Below are positions 44,061 through 53,008 of a stretch of DNA of 64,000 nt, piece by piece. The position numbers were made by a program, and so were the translations under genes. The DNA is from Polyangiaceae bacterium (GTDB taxonomy: Bacteria; Myxococcota_A; Polyangia; Polyangiales; Polyangiaceae), in the NCBI GenBank assembly GCA_025936115.1, contig JAICTZ010000005.1, positions 1 to 64,000 of the forward strand. The letters run 5' to 3'. Position 1 is the stretch's first letter; each line of letters begins with the position of its first letter. A model generated the notes under the pieces. That model had not been told where the DNA came from. It saw only the letters and a program-made list of their open reading frames with translations, and ran no database searches.

Positions 44061-45551
44061 TCAGCCGTGGGTGCGGGGTCTGCGCCTGCGGAATGCGAGG
44101 AGGGCAAGGAACGCGAGCGGCAACGCACGAGTGGACGAGGTCTTGTCGCCGACCACGGAGCACGAGCAGCCGCTATCGCTCGGCGCGTTGCTGCCGCCAC
44201 TTCCGGCCGTCGCCACGGAGCCCGCCGTCGTTCCGCCGCCGCCACCGGTGCTCACCGTCGTCCCGCCCGCGCCCGCCGCGACCGCACCGCTGCCCGCGCC
44301 GCCGCTGCCGCCCGTACCAGAAGGAGCACCGCTGCTGCCTCCCGCACTGACGGCTCCACCGGCCCCTGGAACGCCGCCAGCGCTCGGGGTGCCGCCGTTC
44401 GCGCCGGTCCCAGCGCTACTCGGGGTTCCGCCGCTTCCACCGCGGCCGCCCATGCTGACCCGCCCGCCGGCGCTCATGCCCCCGGTCGCTATGCCGCCCG
44501 CTCCCCCCGCGGTTGCGCCGCCACGGCCTGCGACTCCGCCAGTACCGGTCGACCCGCCCATGCCGCCGGTACCGCCCATACCTCCGGCGCCGCACTGCGC
44601 GATCTCGGGATCGACCACGTCGGTTTTATCGAGGCCGAGGAATGGGACCACGAAGGACGCGTTGAAAATGGCATCGGAAGGGCCGTGATCGCCGCCCATC
44701 GAAGTGAAGGCGTCGAGAACCACATAGCCGCACGCGTCTTGCCACTGCTGCCGTTTGGCTTGGTGCGAGCCCAGAGTGACCGTCGTCGTGGTCGTGGGGT
44801 CGGTGCTCAGGCCAAGCACGTTGGTCCACTGCTTGATCGCTTCGGTGTGGTTCTTGTAGTTGATGGTCGGGTCCGCATCGCCGTGAAAGAGCTGTACGCG
44901 CGGGCGATGACCCGTGTAGCCCTTGTCCATGGCTCGCACCATATCGCCCCATTCTTGCGCCGTGTGCGTGACCGAGCCGCCGGCGCACTGGCTGCTCCAG
45001 GAGCCGTCAGGATCGCCCACGCCCCAGCACCCGGCCGGCACGCCCGCGAAGGCAGAGCCGCCTTTGAACACGTCTGGGTAAACGGCCAGCATGCCCTCGG
45101 TCATCATGCCGCCCGACGAGTCACCCGTGATGTACACGCGATCGGCATTGGCCGAGTACTTCGTGAGCGTGTACTTCACCATTTCCGCGACCGCTTGCGT
45201 GTCGCCGCCGCCGTCGTGCGTGAGGGCTTTCGTCGAACCCACGTCCCAGCAATTGTTCGACGTCTGTGGGACGACCATGATGAAACCGTACTGGTCGGCC
45301 GCCTTCACGATGCCTGACGCCTGGCCGAAGACGGCCGACGCCGTCCCGCCGCAATAGTGGGCAAGCACCAAAATGGGCGGCTTGGTCGCGAGCTTGTCCG
45401 GCACGTAGATGTACATGCTTGCGGTCGAGGGCACGCCGCTCGCGCCCCAATCGCTGACCTTCTGCAACGAAGCTGCATGCGCAGGCGCCGCCATCAGGAG
45501 CCCTGTGCCGAGCGTCATGCCGCCGAGCAAGCTATTTCGCAGGTGATTCAT
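44061..45551 (-). CDS. PHB-depolymerase/acetyl-xylan-esterase-like secreted hydrolase with MYXO-CTERM-like tail
   Basis: 496 residues from ATG 45551 (AGGA 7 bases upstream). A signal peptide (LLMAAPAHA) precedes an alpha/beta-hydrolase domain of the esterase-PHB-depolymerase family. It has oxyanion region VLAHYCGGTAS, nucleophile S145 in GDSSGG, Asp in LFHGDADPTINY and His in MGGDHGPSD. A long Gly/Ala/Ser/Thr linker follows, and the end reads GCSCSVV, a hydrophobic helix (LPLAFLALLAF) and RRRRPR, the layout of MYXO-CTERM sorting tails that are lipid-anchored at the surface after processing at the Cys. The substrate could be an acetylated or feruloylated polysaccharide or polyhydroxyalkanoate. 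Confidence 0.87.
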   Translation of the reverse strand: MNHLRNSLLGGMTLGTGLLMAAPAHAASLQKVSDWGASGVPSTASMYIYVPDKLATKPPILVLAHYCGGTASAVFGQASGIVKAADQYGFIMVVPQTSNNCWDVGSTKALTHDGGGDTQAVAEMVKYTLTKYSANADRVYITGDSSGGMMTEGMLAVYPDVFKGGSAFAGVPAGCWGVGDPDGSWSSQCAGGSVTHTAQEWGDMVRAMDKGYTGHRPRVQLFHGDADPTINYKNHTEAIKQWTNVLGLSTDPTTTTTVTLGSHQAKRQQWQDACGYVVLDAFTSMGGDHGPSDAIFNASFVVPFLGLDKTDVVDPEIAQCGAGGMGGTGGMGGSTGTGGVAGRGGATAGGAGGIATGGMSAGGRVSMGGRGGSGGTPSSAGTGANGGTPSAGGVPGAGGAVSAGGSSGAPSGTGGSGGAGSGAVAAGAGGTTVSTGGGGGTTAGSVATAGSGGSNAPSDSGCSCSVVGDKTSSTRALPLAFLALLAFRRRRPRTHG

Positions 45552-45723
45552 CGGGATTCCTATAGCCGGAAAGCGTGGGAGGGTGCCTGGTCGGAGGCAT
45601 CCTCGGTGCAGTGACTTCATCCGCGCGCATCCGTCCATCGATCGCAGATCCAGGGCGTGCGTCGGTTGCTCGCCTAGTTGAGCACGCGGGCCACCCTCGC
45701 GCTGCGCCCGCCGAGCCTTCGGC

Positions 45724-46638
45724 CTAAAGGTCCCCGCGCGTGGAGGCCACGACGAAATCCAGAAAGGCGCGGACCTTGGCGGGCGGCATGTGGCGGGAAG
45801 GGTGGAAGACGTAAAGGGGGAAGAGCTCGTCGTGCCAGCGGGGGAAGAGCTCGACGAGGGCCCCGGAGCGTACGAGGTCCCGATTGCCGAGCTCCATGAG
45901 TTGGGCGATGCCGTGACCTGCCAGGCAAACGCCGAGCGCGGTCGCCACGTCGTTGACGACGAGACGACCGCGGACGGCGATGGGCCCCAAGCGCCGCTTG
46001 CCGCGATGGAACTCCCAGTCGAAGGGGCGACCCGTGAGGGGATCGACGAACAAGATGCACTCGTGGTCGCCGGCTAGCTCGCGCGGATGACGGGGATGCC
46101 CGCGCCGCGCGACGTACGCCGGCGATGCACAAGTGATGATGCGCGTCTCGAGCAATTTCCGAGCGACCAAGCTCGAAGGCGGCGGCTCGCCGAAACGCAC
46201 GGCCACGTCGAAGCCGTCCGCGACGAGACCTCCCGCATGGTCGTGAGGTCGGGACAGAACCTCGAGCTCGAGCTCGGGGTAGCGTGCCAAGAACGTGTCG
46301 AGCCGCGGCGCGAGCACGTACCGCGCGAAGAACGTGTCGACATTGATGCGCAGCCGCCCGCGTACGTGATGCGCGGAGTGTGCCGCGCTGTCGACCGCCT
46401 CGTTGAGCGAAGTGAGCAGTGGCGCGACGTGTTCGTGGAAGCGTCGGCCCTCGTCGGTGAGCACGACGGCGCGCGCGTTGCGGTCGAACAAGCGCACGCC
46501 GACCTGGGTTTCGAGGCGCGCGACGGCCCGGCTGACACCCGACTGCGTGAGCCCGACGCGCTCACCGGCCCGCACGAAGCTGCGTGTTTCCACGACGGCG
46601 GGGAGGAGCTCGAGTCCAGCGAGCAACGAAGACGACAT
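45724..46638 (-). CDS. LysR-family transcriptional regulator
   Basis: 304 residues from ATG 46638. The N-terminal winged HTH (~1-62: LELLPAVVETRSFVRAGERVG, SQSGVSRAVARLETQ-type turn, VRLFDRNARAVVLTD) is followed by a LysR substrate-binding domain (RLRINVDTFFARYVLAPRLD, LVADGFDVAVRFGEP, GIAQLMELGNRDLV). It is divergent from an SDR gene with an 88-base AT-richer spacer, a layout in which LysR proteins typically control the divergent gene. The effector is unknown. No OxyR-like cysteine pair is present. Confidence 0.9.
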   Translation of the reverse strand: MSSSLLAGLELLPAVVETRSFVRAGERVGLTQSGVSRAVARLETQVGVRLFDRNARAVVLTDEGRRFHEHVAPLLTSLNEAVDSAAHSAHHVRGRLRINVDTFFARYVLAPRLDTFLARYPELELEVLSRPHDHAGGLVADGFDVAVRFGEPPPSSLVARKLLETRIITCASPAYVARRGHPRHPRELAGDHECILFVDPLTGRPFDWEFHRGKRRLGPIAVRGRLVVNDVATALGVCLAGHGIAQLMELGNRDLVRSGALVELFPRWHDELFPLYVFHPSRHMPPAKVRAFLDFVVASTRGDL

Positions 46639-46726
46639 GCATGCTAGATTAGCATTCTTTAGATGAGTAAGATGCGTTGGCGTCATGGCGCGCGCAGCGG
46701 CATCGTCCTCGGCAGGAGGTCATCCC
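46639..46726. promoter_or_regulatory. Divergent LysR/SDR control region
   Basis: The spacer contains an AT-rich block (~46641-46680: GCTAGATTAGCATTCTTTAG) unusual for this G+C-rich DNA, where both promoters and the LysR operator are expected. A T-N11-A type dyad can be drawn, but no unique one is compelling. AGGAGGT at 46713-46719 is the SDR ribosome site. Confidence 0.4.
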
Positions 46727-47452
46727 ATGTTGCAAGGCAAACGCGTCGTGGTTCTCGGTGGTTCCGCGGGCATCGGTCGCGCGGTCGCAGAGCTTGCTCT
46801 GCGTGAGGGCGCTCATGTCACGGTCGTTTCGCATCAGCTCGAGCGAGTCGAGCGGGCCGTCACGGAGCTCCGCGCCATCGCGCCGCGCGTCGCAGGCCAG
46901 GCCGTCGATCTGCGCTCGCAGCCGGCGGTGAGCCAGCTTTTCGAGCGCGTCGGATCTCTGGATCACTTGGTGTACACGGCGGGTGAGGAGCTCTTGATCA
47001 AGCCGCTCGCCGAGCTCGACCTGGACGCCGGGCGTGCGTTCTTCGAGCTTCGCTACTGGGGCGCGCTCAGGGCGATCCAGGCGGCGCGTCCGCGCCTCGC
47101 AGGGGACGGCTCGATCGTTCTCACGAGCGGCGCTGCCAGTCGCCGCCCGCATCCCGGCTTCGTGATCGGCGCGAGCATTTGCGGCGCGATGGAAGCAGTC
47201 ACACGCACGCTGGCAGTCGAGCTTGCGCCGATCCGGGTCAACATCGTGATCCCAGGTTTCGTCGACACGGAGCTTTGGTCAAACGTGCCGGCCGCGGCGA
47301 AGCAGCAGATGTTTCGCGAGGCCGCGGCAAAGCTGCCGGTGGGAAGAATCGGCGCGGCCGAGGACATCGCCGAGCACTATTTGTCGTTCATGCGCGGCCG
47401 CTACGTCACGGGGCAGGCGCTGGTCGTCGATGGCGGTGGTGTCTTGGTTTGA
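46727..47452 (+). CDS. SDR-family oxidoreductase-like protein lacking the catalytic Tyr-Lys
   Basis: 241 residues; AGGAGGT sits 7 bases before ATG 46727. The Rossmann motif VVLGGSAGIGRA and the N-A-G-equivalent YTAGEELL show the SDR fold. Ser of VLTSGAAS is present, but the YxxxK signature is replaced by Gly148-x3-Cys152 (FVIGASICGAMEAV). VELAPIRVNIVIPGF and the C-terminal VTGQALVVDGG are normal. Without Tyr and Lys, classical dehydrogenase chemistry is unlikely, so it may bind a ligand or use another mechanism. It is probably regulated by the divergent LysR gene. Confidence 0.85.
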   Translation: MLQGKRVVVLGGSAGIGRAVAELALREGAHVTVVSHQLERVERAVTELRAIAPRVAGQAVDLRSQPAVSQLFERVGSLDHLVYTAGEELLIKPLAELDLDAGRAFFELRYWGALRAIQAARPRLAGDGSIVLTSGAASRRPHPGFVIGASICGAMEAVTRTLAVELAPIRVNIVIPGFVDTELWSNVPAAAKQQMFREAAAKLPVGRIGAAEDIAEHYLSFMRGRYVTGQALVVDGGGVLV

Positions 47453-47511
47453 GATACACGCACGCGAGCGCCGGCCGCACACCCCATGCCGAGCCCGAGC
47501 TCACCTGGCTG

Positions 47512-48075
47512 TCAGTGGAGCGTCGTCTCGCAACCGAGGATCACGCGACGTGTCGCGCCGAGCGGCGTCAAAATCAGTTGCTGCTGCTCGTCCTCGGGAC
47601 AATCGGCGACGGTGCTCGGGTCGCCCACGCCGGCGGCTGGCTCGACGTAGCAGAAGCCGGGCGTGTCGATGGCGATACTCTCGTTTTCGCCGCCCTGACA
47701 TGCCCGCAGTGGATCGCCCGCAAGCTGCAGGAGCTCGCAGAAGCAGACCGATTCGCAGCAGGCGTCGTGACATTCCCCCCCGGCACGCAGCGTCGCGAGT
47801 GCCGTCTCGGTCTGTGCCTCCGACGCCGGTCGATAACCGGCGCTGTCACAGCGACAGAAGTCGGTGTCTTGCGTGCCGATCTCGAGCATCCAACACGGCA
47901 CGCGCCCAAAGTCTGGATCTTCGGGATCGGTGACGGGATCGAGCGAGCGCCCGAGACACTTCGACGTGAGCGCCTGCTGGATCGTTGCGAACCGGCACGT
48001 ATCGTCGGGCGGCTCCTGTCCCGAGGCGCAGCCGGCAGTGGCGACAGCGAGCGCCAGGAACACCACCTGCTTCAT
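47512..48075 (-). CDS. Hypothetical cysteine-rich lipoprotein
   Basis: 187 residues. ATG 48075 has GGAG 6 bases upstream, a short signal peptide (KQVVFLALAVATAGC) and lipobox TAGC. The mature part carries 12-13 cysteines (DDTCRFATIQ, TDFCRCDSAG, HDACCESVCFCELL, GCETTL), pointing to disulfides in an exported protein. There is no recognised domain. It is convergent with the SDR gene (59-base gap) and has no partner gene of the same strand nearby. Confidence 0.7.
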   Translation of the reverse strand: MKQVVFLALAVATAGCASGQEPPDDTCRFATIQQALTSKCLGRSLDPVTDPEDPDFGRVPCWMLEIGTQDTDFCRCDSAGYRPASEAQTETALATLRAGGECHDACCESVCFCELLQLAGDPLRACQGGENESIAIDTPGFCYVEPAAGVGDPSTVADCPEDEQQQLILTPLGATRRVILGCETTLH

Positions 48076-48192
48076 CTCGGCTCCACGGCTCCCAAGACGT
48101 TTCTAGCACCTCGCCACGGGCTGAGCAGGTGACCTGCAACGCAGCTCCGGAGCGCATGAACTCGAGCGTTCCACCTATGCTAGCCTAGCAGC

Positions 48193-48429
48193 GTGAGCGG
48201 AAACGACCCCGCTGAGCGTCAAGCCCGAGCAGCGCATCGCCGAAGAACTTGGCAGGGAGGCGTCGTCACACTTGCTGACATGGACGCCATGGACGTCGAA
48301 TTCTGGGAAGCCATGTTGCCGGCGGATCGTTTCGTCGCGGTGTGGGAGGCTTCGAGGCAACAGTATGGCATCGAGACCGACGTTACCAGCGGACTTCGTG
48401 GATCTGTTGGCGGCGTTCGCCGACGCTGA
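48193..48429 (+). CDS. Small protein upstream of nucleotidyltransferase 2
   Basis: 78 residues from GTG 48193. Its central part (DAMDVEFWEAMLPADRFVAV, WEASRQQYG) and the Arg-rich end (SVGGVRRR) match a small family found directly before NTase genes in Myxococcota and Cyanobacteria, where the C-terminus overlaps the NTase start. The overlap here is 65 bases. No enzyme motif is present; an antitoxin or accessory role is inferred only from the gene pair. Confidence 0.6.
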   Translation: MSGNDPAERQARAAHRRRTWQGGVVTLADMDAMDVEFWEAMLPADRFVAVWEASRQQYGIETDVTSGLRGSVGGVRRR

Positions 48430-48838
48430 GGTTCGATATCTGGTGATCGGTGGGTATGCCGTCGGGTTTCACGACCGCCCGCGCGCGACGAAGGATCTCG
48501 ACCTCCTGCTCGCAGAGGACCGCGACAATATCGAGCGGGCATGTCGAGCGCTCGGGGAGTTCGGCGCAGCTCCAGCTACCGTCGAGGCACTGCGGCACGC
48601 GGCGAACGACGAGGTGGTTTGGTTCGGCGTTCCACCGGTCAGGGTGGATCTGCTCCAATCGGCACCCGGCATCGACTTCGATACGGCTTTTGCACGCCGC
48701 GTCACGATGGAAGCCAGTGAGTGTACGCTTCCTGTCGTCGCTCTCGAAGACCTCATCGAGATGAAGAAAGCGGCTGGCCGCACCCAAGACAGAGCGGATG
48801 TCGAGCGTCTCGAACGACGTCGGCAGAAGCTGAAGTAG
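48365..48838 (+). CDS. Nucleotidyltransferase-fold protein (pair 2)
   Basis: 157 residues from ATG 48365. The NTase signature VRYLVIGGYAVGFHDRPRAT KDLDLLL supplies the GG loop and acidic pair D44/D46; a third acidic site lies in VRVDLLQ. The C-terminal VVALEDLIEMKKAAGRTQDRA mirrors the RxxDLxxxK-x3-GRxxDxxD motif of AbiEii/MNT-type small NTases. The frame is open upstream to 48272 but the extension is not family-like. It partners with the small upstream gene. Target and toxicity are unknown, and it is diverged from pair 1 at 23953. Confidence 0.78.
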   Translation: MASRPTLPADFVDLLAAFADAEVRYLVIGGYAVGFHDRPRATKDLDLLLAEDRDNIERACRALGEFGAAPATVEALRHAANDEVVWFGVPPVRVDLLQSAPGIDFDTAFARRVTMEASECTLPVVALEDLIEMKKAAGRTQDRADVERLERRRQKLK

Positions 48839-48904
48839 ACGCCGCTCCGCCGCTGAGCGCGAGGGTGTTCGGACGCGACTGTCTAGCCGTGCAGCATCCG
48901 CGAA

Positions 48905-50863
48905 TCATCGCAGACGCCATAACCCTCGCCGCCGGGTCACGCTCAGCGCCGCGAAGCCAAGCCCGAGCGCCAACCAGACGTCCCCGTCGCGCGAGCTCGC
49001 CGCCGAGCAGCGGCAGCCCCCCTTCGACGACGAGTGACGCGAGTCGGTCGCATGGCCCGCGTCGCCGCCGTCCGGTGTGCCCGCGCTGCCGCTTCCGGAG
49101 TTGCCACTTCCCGCGCTGGCGCTTCCCGCGTTGCCGCTGCCGGCGTTGCCGCTGCCGCTCGGTACCTGAACGCCGCCGCCCACGAAGCTCGCGAGCGCGT
49201 ACACGAGCGCCGCGTTCCAGTTGATGGCTACCTCGTTCACTTCGTAGTTGCCTTGGTCGTCGACCCAACACTGAGCGACGGGCTTCGTGCAAGGCGGGAT
49301 GTCGGGAGGTCCGGGGATGTCGCGGTACACCCAGGCGCCGCCGACGAGCAGACCCGGGTACGGCGCGTCGATACCGTCGGCAGCCGACGGGCGATGGTGA
49401 ATGTGTTCGGGCGGGTTCAGGCCGATGCCGGTCACGAACGAGCGGTCATAGGGATTGCGGCCGAACAGGTACGCGAGCTGCTCGGAGCAGGTGTCGATGT
49501 ACGTCGCGTTTGGCGCCACGCGATGAGCGAGCTCGAGCAGCATGCACGTCCGCGCGAGCGAACCGTTCACGCCCCAATAGTAGTTACCGAGCGCGCGCCC
49601 GTAGCCGTACGTGTCGTGTGTGCCGACGAGCGTGTCGGCCGCTTGCACCACCGCTTGCTTCAAACTGCTCACGAGCGTGTCGCTGCGCCCCGCAAGCGAC
49701 GACGAGAGGTAAGTGTAAACGCCCAAGTTCCTGAGATTCGGCCAATCGAAGTCGGGACTCACTTGAGTCGCCGTCGCCGTCATGCGCGTCTCGAAATCGG
49801 CGAGCGCCGCGGCGTCGCCCGTGCTCGCCCACATTTCGGCGGCAGCCCAGGCGCGATCGTCGTCGTCACTGCTCGAATACTGCGAGCTGATGAAGCCGGT
49901 CTCGTTCGCGGCGACGTTGGTCGGGTTCGCGACGAGGTAGTCGTAGGAGACGCGCGCCGCAGCCAGGCACTGGTCGGCAAAGGCCGCATCGTACGCGCGA
50001 TAGACACGTGCGGCTTTGGCGAGCACCGCGACGAAGTCGGCCGTTGCCGCGGTGCCGTACGGCACGAACGAGCGGGCGCCCGTGTCGGCGTCGGGCATGA
50101 TGAACGCCGGGTGCGACGTTTCCGTGAGCTTGTGCGACACGCGACCGTCGCTCGCCGCGTACTGCATTTTGAGCAGCCAGCTGAGCTCCCACTTGGTTTC
50201 GGCGAGGAAGTCGGGTAGCGCGCCACCCGTCTCCGGAATTTGAAGCGCAATCGAGGCGAGCTGCGTGCCGTAGTCCTCCCATGCTGCCAAGAGCACGCCC
50301 GCGCTCAGTGCCGCATTCACCGTGTACTTGCCGTAGTCGCCCGCGTCGTGCCACCCGCCTGTCCCGTCGTGCACGCCCGTGCCGCCGATCGGCTCCGCAT
50401 GGGCGTCCGCGAGGTGGCATGCCGGATAGCCGAAGTGGGTCCCGCCGTAATCGAAGGACACGGCGGTTCCGCAGCGCCAGCCGTAGAATCCGAGCATCGA
50501 CGTGACGTACGCGGCCCGATAGACGTCCGCGTCAATCGGGAAGCTGACCGAGCGCCCGACCCCGTCCACTTCGAGGTGATACGTGCCGGGATCGGCCAGG
50601 GACGTGAAGTCGGCCGTCAGCACGCTCTCGCCCGTGTCGGGGTCGCTCACGGGTCCAGTGAGCGCTCCGCTCAGCACCGTGGCGCCGTCGGCATCGCGCA
50701 CCACCGTGAACGTCGTCGCCGCGACGACGACCGACGCCCGCTTGGCCCGGAGCGGCAGGTACCCGACCGAGCTCAGACGAATATCGGTGTCGGCCGCGAG
50801 GGCGTGCGTCGCGACACCGAGGCCGCAGAGCGAGACGAGCAAGCAGGCAGGAAGTTTCAGCAT
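48905..50863 (-). CDS. Glycoside hydrolase family 9 (cellulase-like) with MYXO-CTERM-like tail
   Basis: 652 residues from ATG 50863. A signal peptide (LLVSLCGLGVATHALA) precedes a CelD-type Ig-like N-domain (~28-110) and a GH9 (alpha/alpha)6 catalytic domain. GGWHDAGDYGKYT (residues ~169-181) carries the catalytic-base Asp D173/D176. A GIGLNPPEHIHHRPS His motif and NEVAINWNAALVYALA, with the acid Glu, come late, as in GH9. A Ser/Gly/Asn linker and a tail with GCRCSAAS, hydrophobic LALGLGFAAL and RRR follow, resembling MYXO-CTERM. An endo- or exo-glucanase for beta-1,4-glucans at the cell surface is likely. A decayed xyloglucanase lies just upstream. Confidence 0.9.
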   Translation of the reverse strand: MLKLPACLLVSLCGLGVATHALAADTDIRLSSVGYLPLRAKRASVVVAATTFTVVRDADGATVLSGALTGPVSDPDTGESVLTADFTSLADPGTYHLEVDGVGRSVSFPIDADVYRAAYVTSMLGFYGWRCGTAVSFDYGGTHFGYPACHLADAHAEPIGGTGVHDGTGGWHDAGDYGKYTVNAALSAGVLLAAWEDYGTQLASIALQIPETGGALPDFLAETKWELSWLLKMQYAASDGRVSHKLTETSHPAFIMPDADTGARSFVPYGTAATADFVAVLAKAARVYRAYDAAFADQCLAAARVSYDYLVANPTNVAANETGFISSQYSSSDDDDRAWAAAEMWASTGDAAALADFETRMTATATQVSPDFDWPNLRNLGVYTYLSSSLAGRSDTLVSSLKQAVVQAADTLVGTHDTYGYGRALGNYYWGVNGSLARTCMLLELAHRVAPNATYIDTCSEQLAYLFGRNPYDRSFVTGIGLNPPEHIHHRPSAADGIDAPYPGLLVGGAWVYRDIPGPPDIPPCTKPVAQCWVDDQGNYEVNEVAINWNAALVYALASFVGGGVQVPSGSGNAGSGNAGSASAGSGNSGSGSAGTPDGGDAGHATDSRHSSSKGGCRCSAASSRDGDVWLALGLGFAALSVTRRRGLWRLR

Positions 50864-50952
50864 CGTTCGGGGAGGCAAGAGTATCGGGAACCGGTTCCAT
50901 ATGCTAGCCGCTCGTGGGCCAGCTGTCCCGCGGCTCCAGGTTTGCGCGGCGA

Positions 50953-51365
50953 TTACTGGGCGATGTCGCCATAGAAGATACCGAGCCCGTTCGTGCCGAC
51001 GTACACGCGACCATAGAGGCGCAGGTCTCCCGTGATGGCTTGCACCGTCGCAAACTGGTGTCTGGCGTCGCTGATCTCACTCCAGGTCGCGCCCGCGTCG
51101 TCCGAGCGAAAGAGCCCGCGCGCGCCGTTGACGGAGCCGGCAAGGTACGCGGCCGGGGGCCCGCCTGCTTGCGTCGACATGCCGAAGCCCACGACGTCGG
51201 CTTTCGTCACCCCGGCGAGCTTGCCAGACCTCGCCTTCTTTGCCCCGCAACGGCCTTGACCTTCGCGCTGCTCGGCAGATCCGCGGCCGGCGACGCCGTG
51301 AACGTCGCGCCGCCGTCCGTGCTCAACCAGAACTTGCCTTCCGCGACCGCTTTCCCACGTCATTG
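50953..51365 (-). pseudogene. Decayed GH74-type xyloglucanase C-terminus
   Basis: Minus-strand homology is spread over several frames: VAEGKFWLSTDGGATFTASP with ADLPSSAKVKAVAG, then EGEVWQA in another frame, then AGVTKADVVGFGM, a BNR-like repeat (GLFRSDDAGATWSEI), ITGDLRLYGRVYVGTNGLG and a stop after IFYGDIAQ. GH74 enzymes have many such beta-propeller blades and end in this YGRVYxGTNGxGI motif. At least two frameshifts and an internal deletion are apparent, and everything upstream of about 51365 is lost. Confidence 0.7.
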
Positions 51366-51490
51366 CACGGACGTAGGCTCGACGTCCTGCTGGGTGATCC
51401 GATGGCCGCGCCAAGCCATCCCGTCGAGCGCTCGGGAGCGAAAACGAAGCGTACCGATTAGCTCGATGCAGGGGGCATGACCGGCGTGCG

Positions 51491-52918
51491 TCATCCGATC
51501 CCGAGTCGCGTCAAGAGCCGCGAACCGAGCACGCCCTTCGGATCGACCTCCGCCTTCACGCGCGTGAGGCGTTCGATGTAGCCGTGATGCATCGAGCGCA
51601 GCAAGGCGTCATCGACGTGCGCTTGCTTGAGCAGGAGCACCGGCACGCCGCGCTCCGCGTAGGCTCTCCGACTGACTTCGGCGAAGAACGCACGCGCGCG
51701 CTGCTCGGAGTCCTGTCCGCGCTGGACGCTGAGGCTCACCGTGAGCAGGAACGCGCCGTCCGGCATGCCGTAGGCGCCGTGCAGGGGCCAGGGGCAGGGC
51801 GGCAAACGGATCATGTCTTGCTGCTCGATACGTGATTCCAGGTCCACGAACTCGTCGAAAACTTCGAAGTAAAGGTCGAGGAACGCACGGCGCTCCGCCA
51901 CGGGAATGACCCAGGTCTGATGGCAGACACCGAGCCAGGGATCGACGCCGAGCGCGCGCAGCACCCGTGGAAACGCTCGCGCGCTCGAGAGGTAAGTGTA
52001 CGCGCGATCGTAGCTCCGCTGGTAAAACGAGAACGCGTAGAGGTCGGCGCGAAAACGCCGGTCGGGCTTGAACACGAACGGCTGCAAGCGATGCGCCGGC
52101 AGCGGCCAGCGATTGGCGAGCGCCTGAGCGACGATGTTGCGCTCCGTGGCGTCATCGAGCAGGAGCAGCGGTCGCGCCCGTTCGCCGGGGCGCGCGACCA
52201 CGATGCGATCGCCGAGCAGCACGCTCGGCCCACGCCGCCCGAACAAGAAGAGTCCGCGCCCGAGCGGATACTCTTTTGCTTGGTAACATTGCTCCAGTCG
52301 TTCCACGACGGCGTAGCCGGGCGTGGGACAGCGCTCGAGCACGCGAACCTCTGCGCATTCGCCGGGCGCAATACGCCGTAACCGGAGCTCGACGTCGAGG
52401 ATCGCGCCGAGCGCGCCGAACGAGCCAGGCACGAGCTCGAAGAGTTCGCCCTCGAGGCCCGGCTTGCCGCGTGCGCAGGCGTAGACGCGACCGTTCGGCG
52501 CGAGCAGCCGGAACGCGCGCACGTCGGTCGCCAAGAAATCCACCGCGTCGTGCGAGCAGGCGGCCAGCGCTCCGCCCACGGAAATGCGGTCGCCCGTCGG
52601 CGGATGAAACGGAACGTACCCGGGCAGCGCCCGGCAGAGCGCCTCGAAGGAAAACGCGCCCGGCACGCGAACCCAAGCGTCGCCGTCCGCCCCCTCGAGC
52701 GGCGTCACGTCTCCTCCGAGCCCCGTGAGCGCGACGCCACGCGCGCCTGCGACCGGCAAAAAGTGCTCGCCGAACGAACGCTGCGAGCCGATCAGCGTGA
52801 GCTTCTTGCCGGCACGACACGCGTCAGCAAGCAGCGTCGCGAGCTCGTCGGTGCTGCTCGGCCGGAGTACCGTCGCTCGCGCCGCGCAGAGGCCACCGGC
52901 GGCGCGGAGGGAAACCAT
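51491..52918 (-). CDS. FAD-linked oxidoreductase (D-arabinono-1,4-lactone-oxidase/DprE1-like class)
   Basis: 475 residues from ATG 52918 (GTG 52930 in frame). A PCMH-type FAD-binding domain spans ~15-190 with LTLIGSQRSFGEHFLPV, the pyrophosphate-binding loop, PPTGDRISVGGALAACSHD and FGALGAILDVELRLRR. The C-terminal ALO-like substrate domain ends VKAEVDPKGVLGSRL. The residue that anchors FAD covalently (His) in many relatives is replaced by Arg (QRSFG), as in DprE1-type enzymes, so FAD is probably non-covalent. Substrate unknown, likely a sugar lactone or sugar-lipid. It is divergent from an uncharacterised membrane protein. Confidence 0.8.
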   Translation of the reverse strand: MVSLRAAGGLCAARATVLRPSSTDELATLLADACRAGKKLTLIGSQRSFGEHFLPVAGARGVALTGLGGDVTPLEGADGDAWVRVPGAFSFEALCRALPGYVPFHPPTGDRISVGGALAACSHDAVDFLATDVRAFRLLAPNGRVYACARGKPGLEGELFELVPGSFGALGAILDVELRLRRIAPGECAEVRVLERCPTPGYAVVERLEQCYQAKEYPLGRGLFLFGRRGPSVLLGDRIVVARPGERARPLLLLDDATERNIVAQALANRWPLPAHRLQPFVFKPDRRFRADLYAFSFYQRSYDRAYTYLSSARAFPRVLRALGVDPWLGVCHQTWVIPVAERRAFLDLYFEVFDEFVDLESRIEQQDMIRLPPCPWPLHGAYGMPDGAFLLTVSLSVQRGQDSEQRARAFFAEVSRRAYAERGVPVLLLKQAHVDDALLRSMHHGYIERLTRVKAEVDPKGVLGSRLLTRLGIG

Positions 52919-53008
52919 GTCTTCTTGCACGGGCCGAGCCTAGCGAATCCCGCTACGGCCATGCGCGGCATCGCGGCTGCCCCTTGCCGGGCATGTTACT
53001 CTGCGCGC

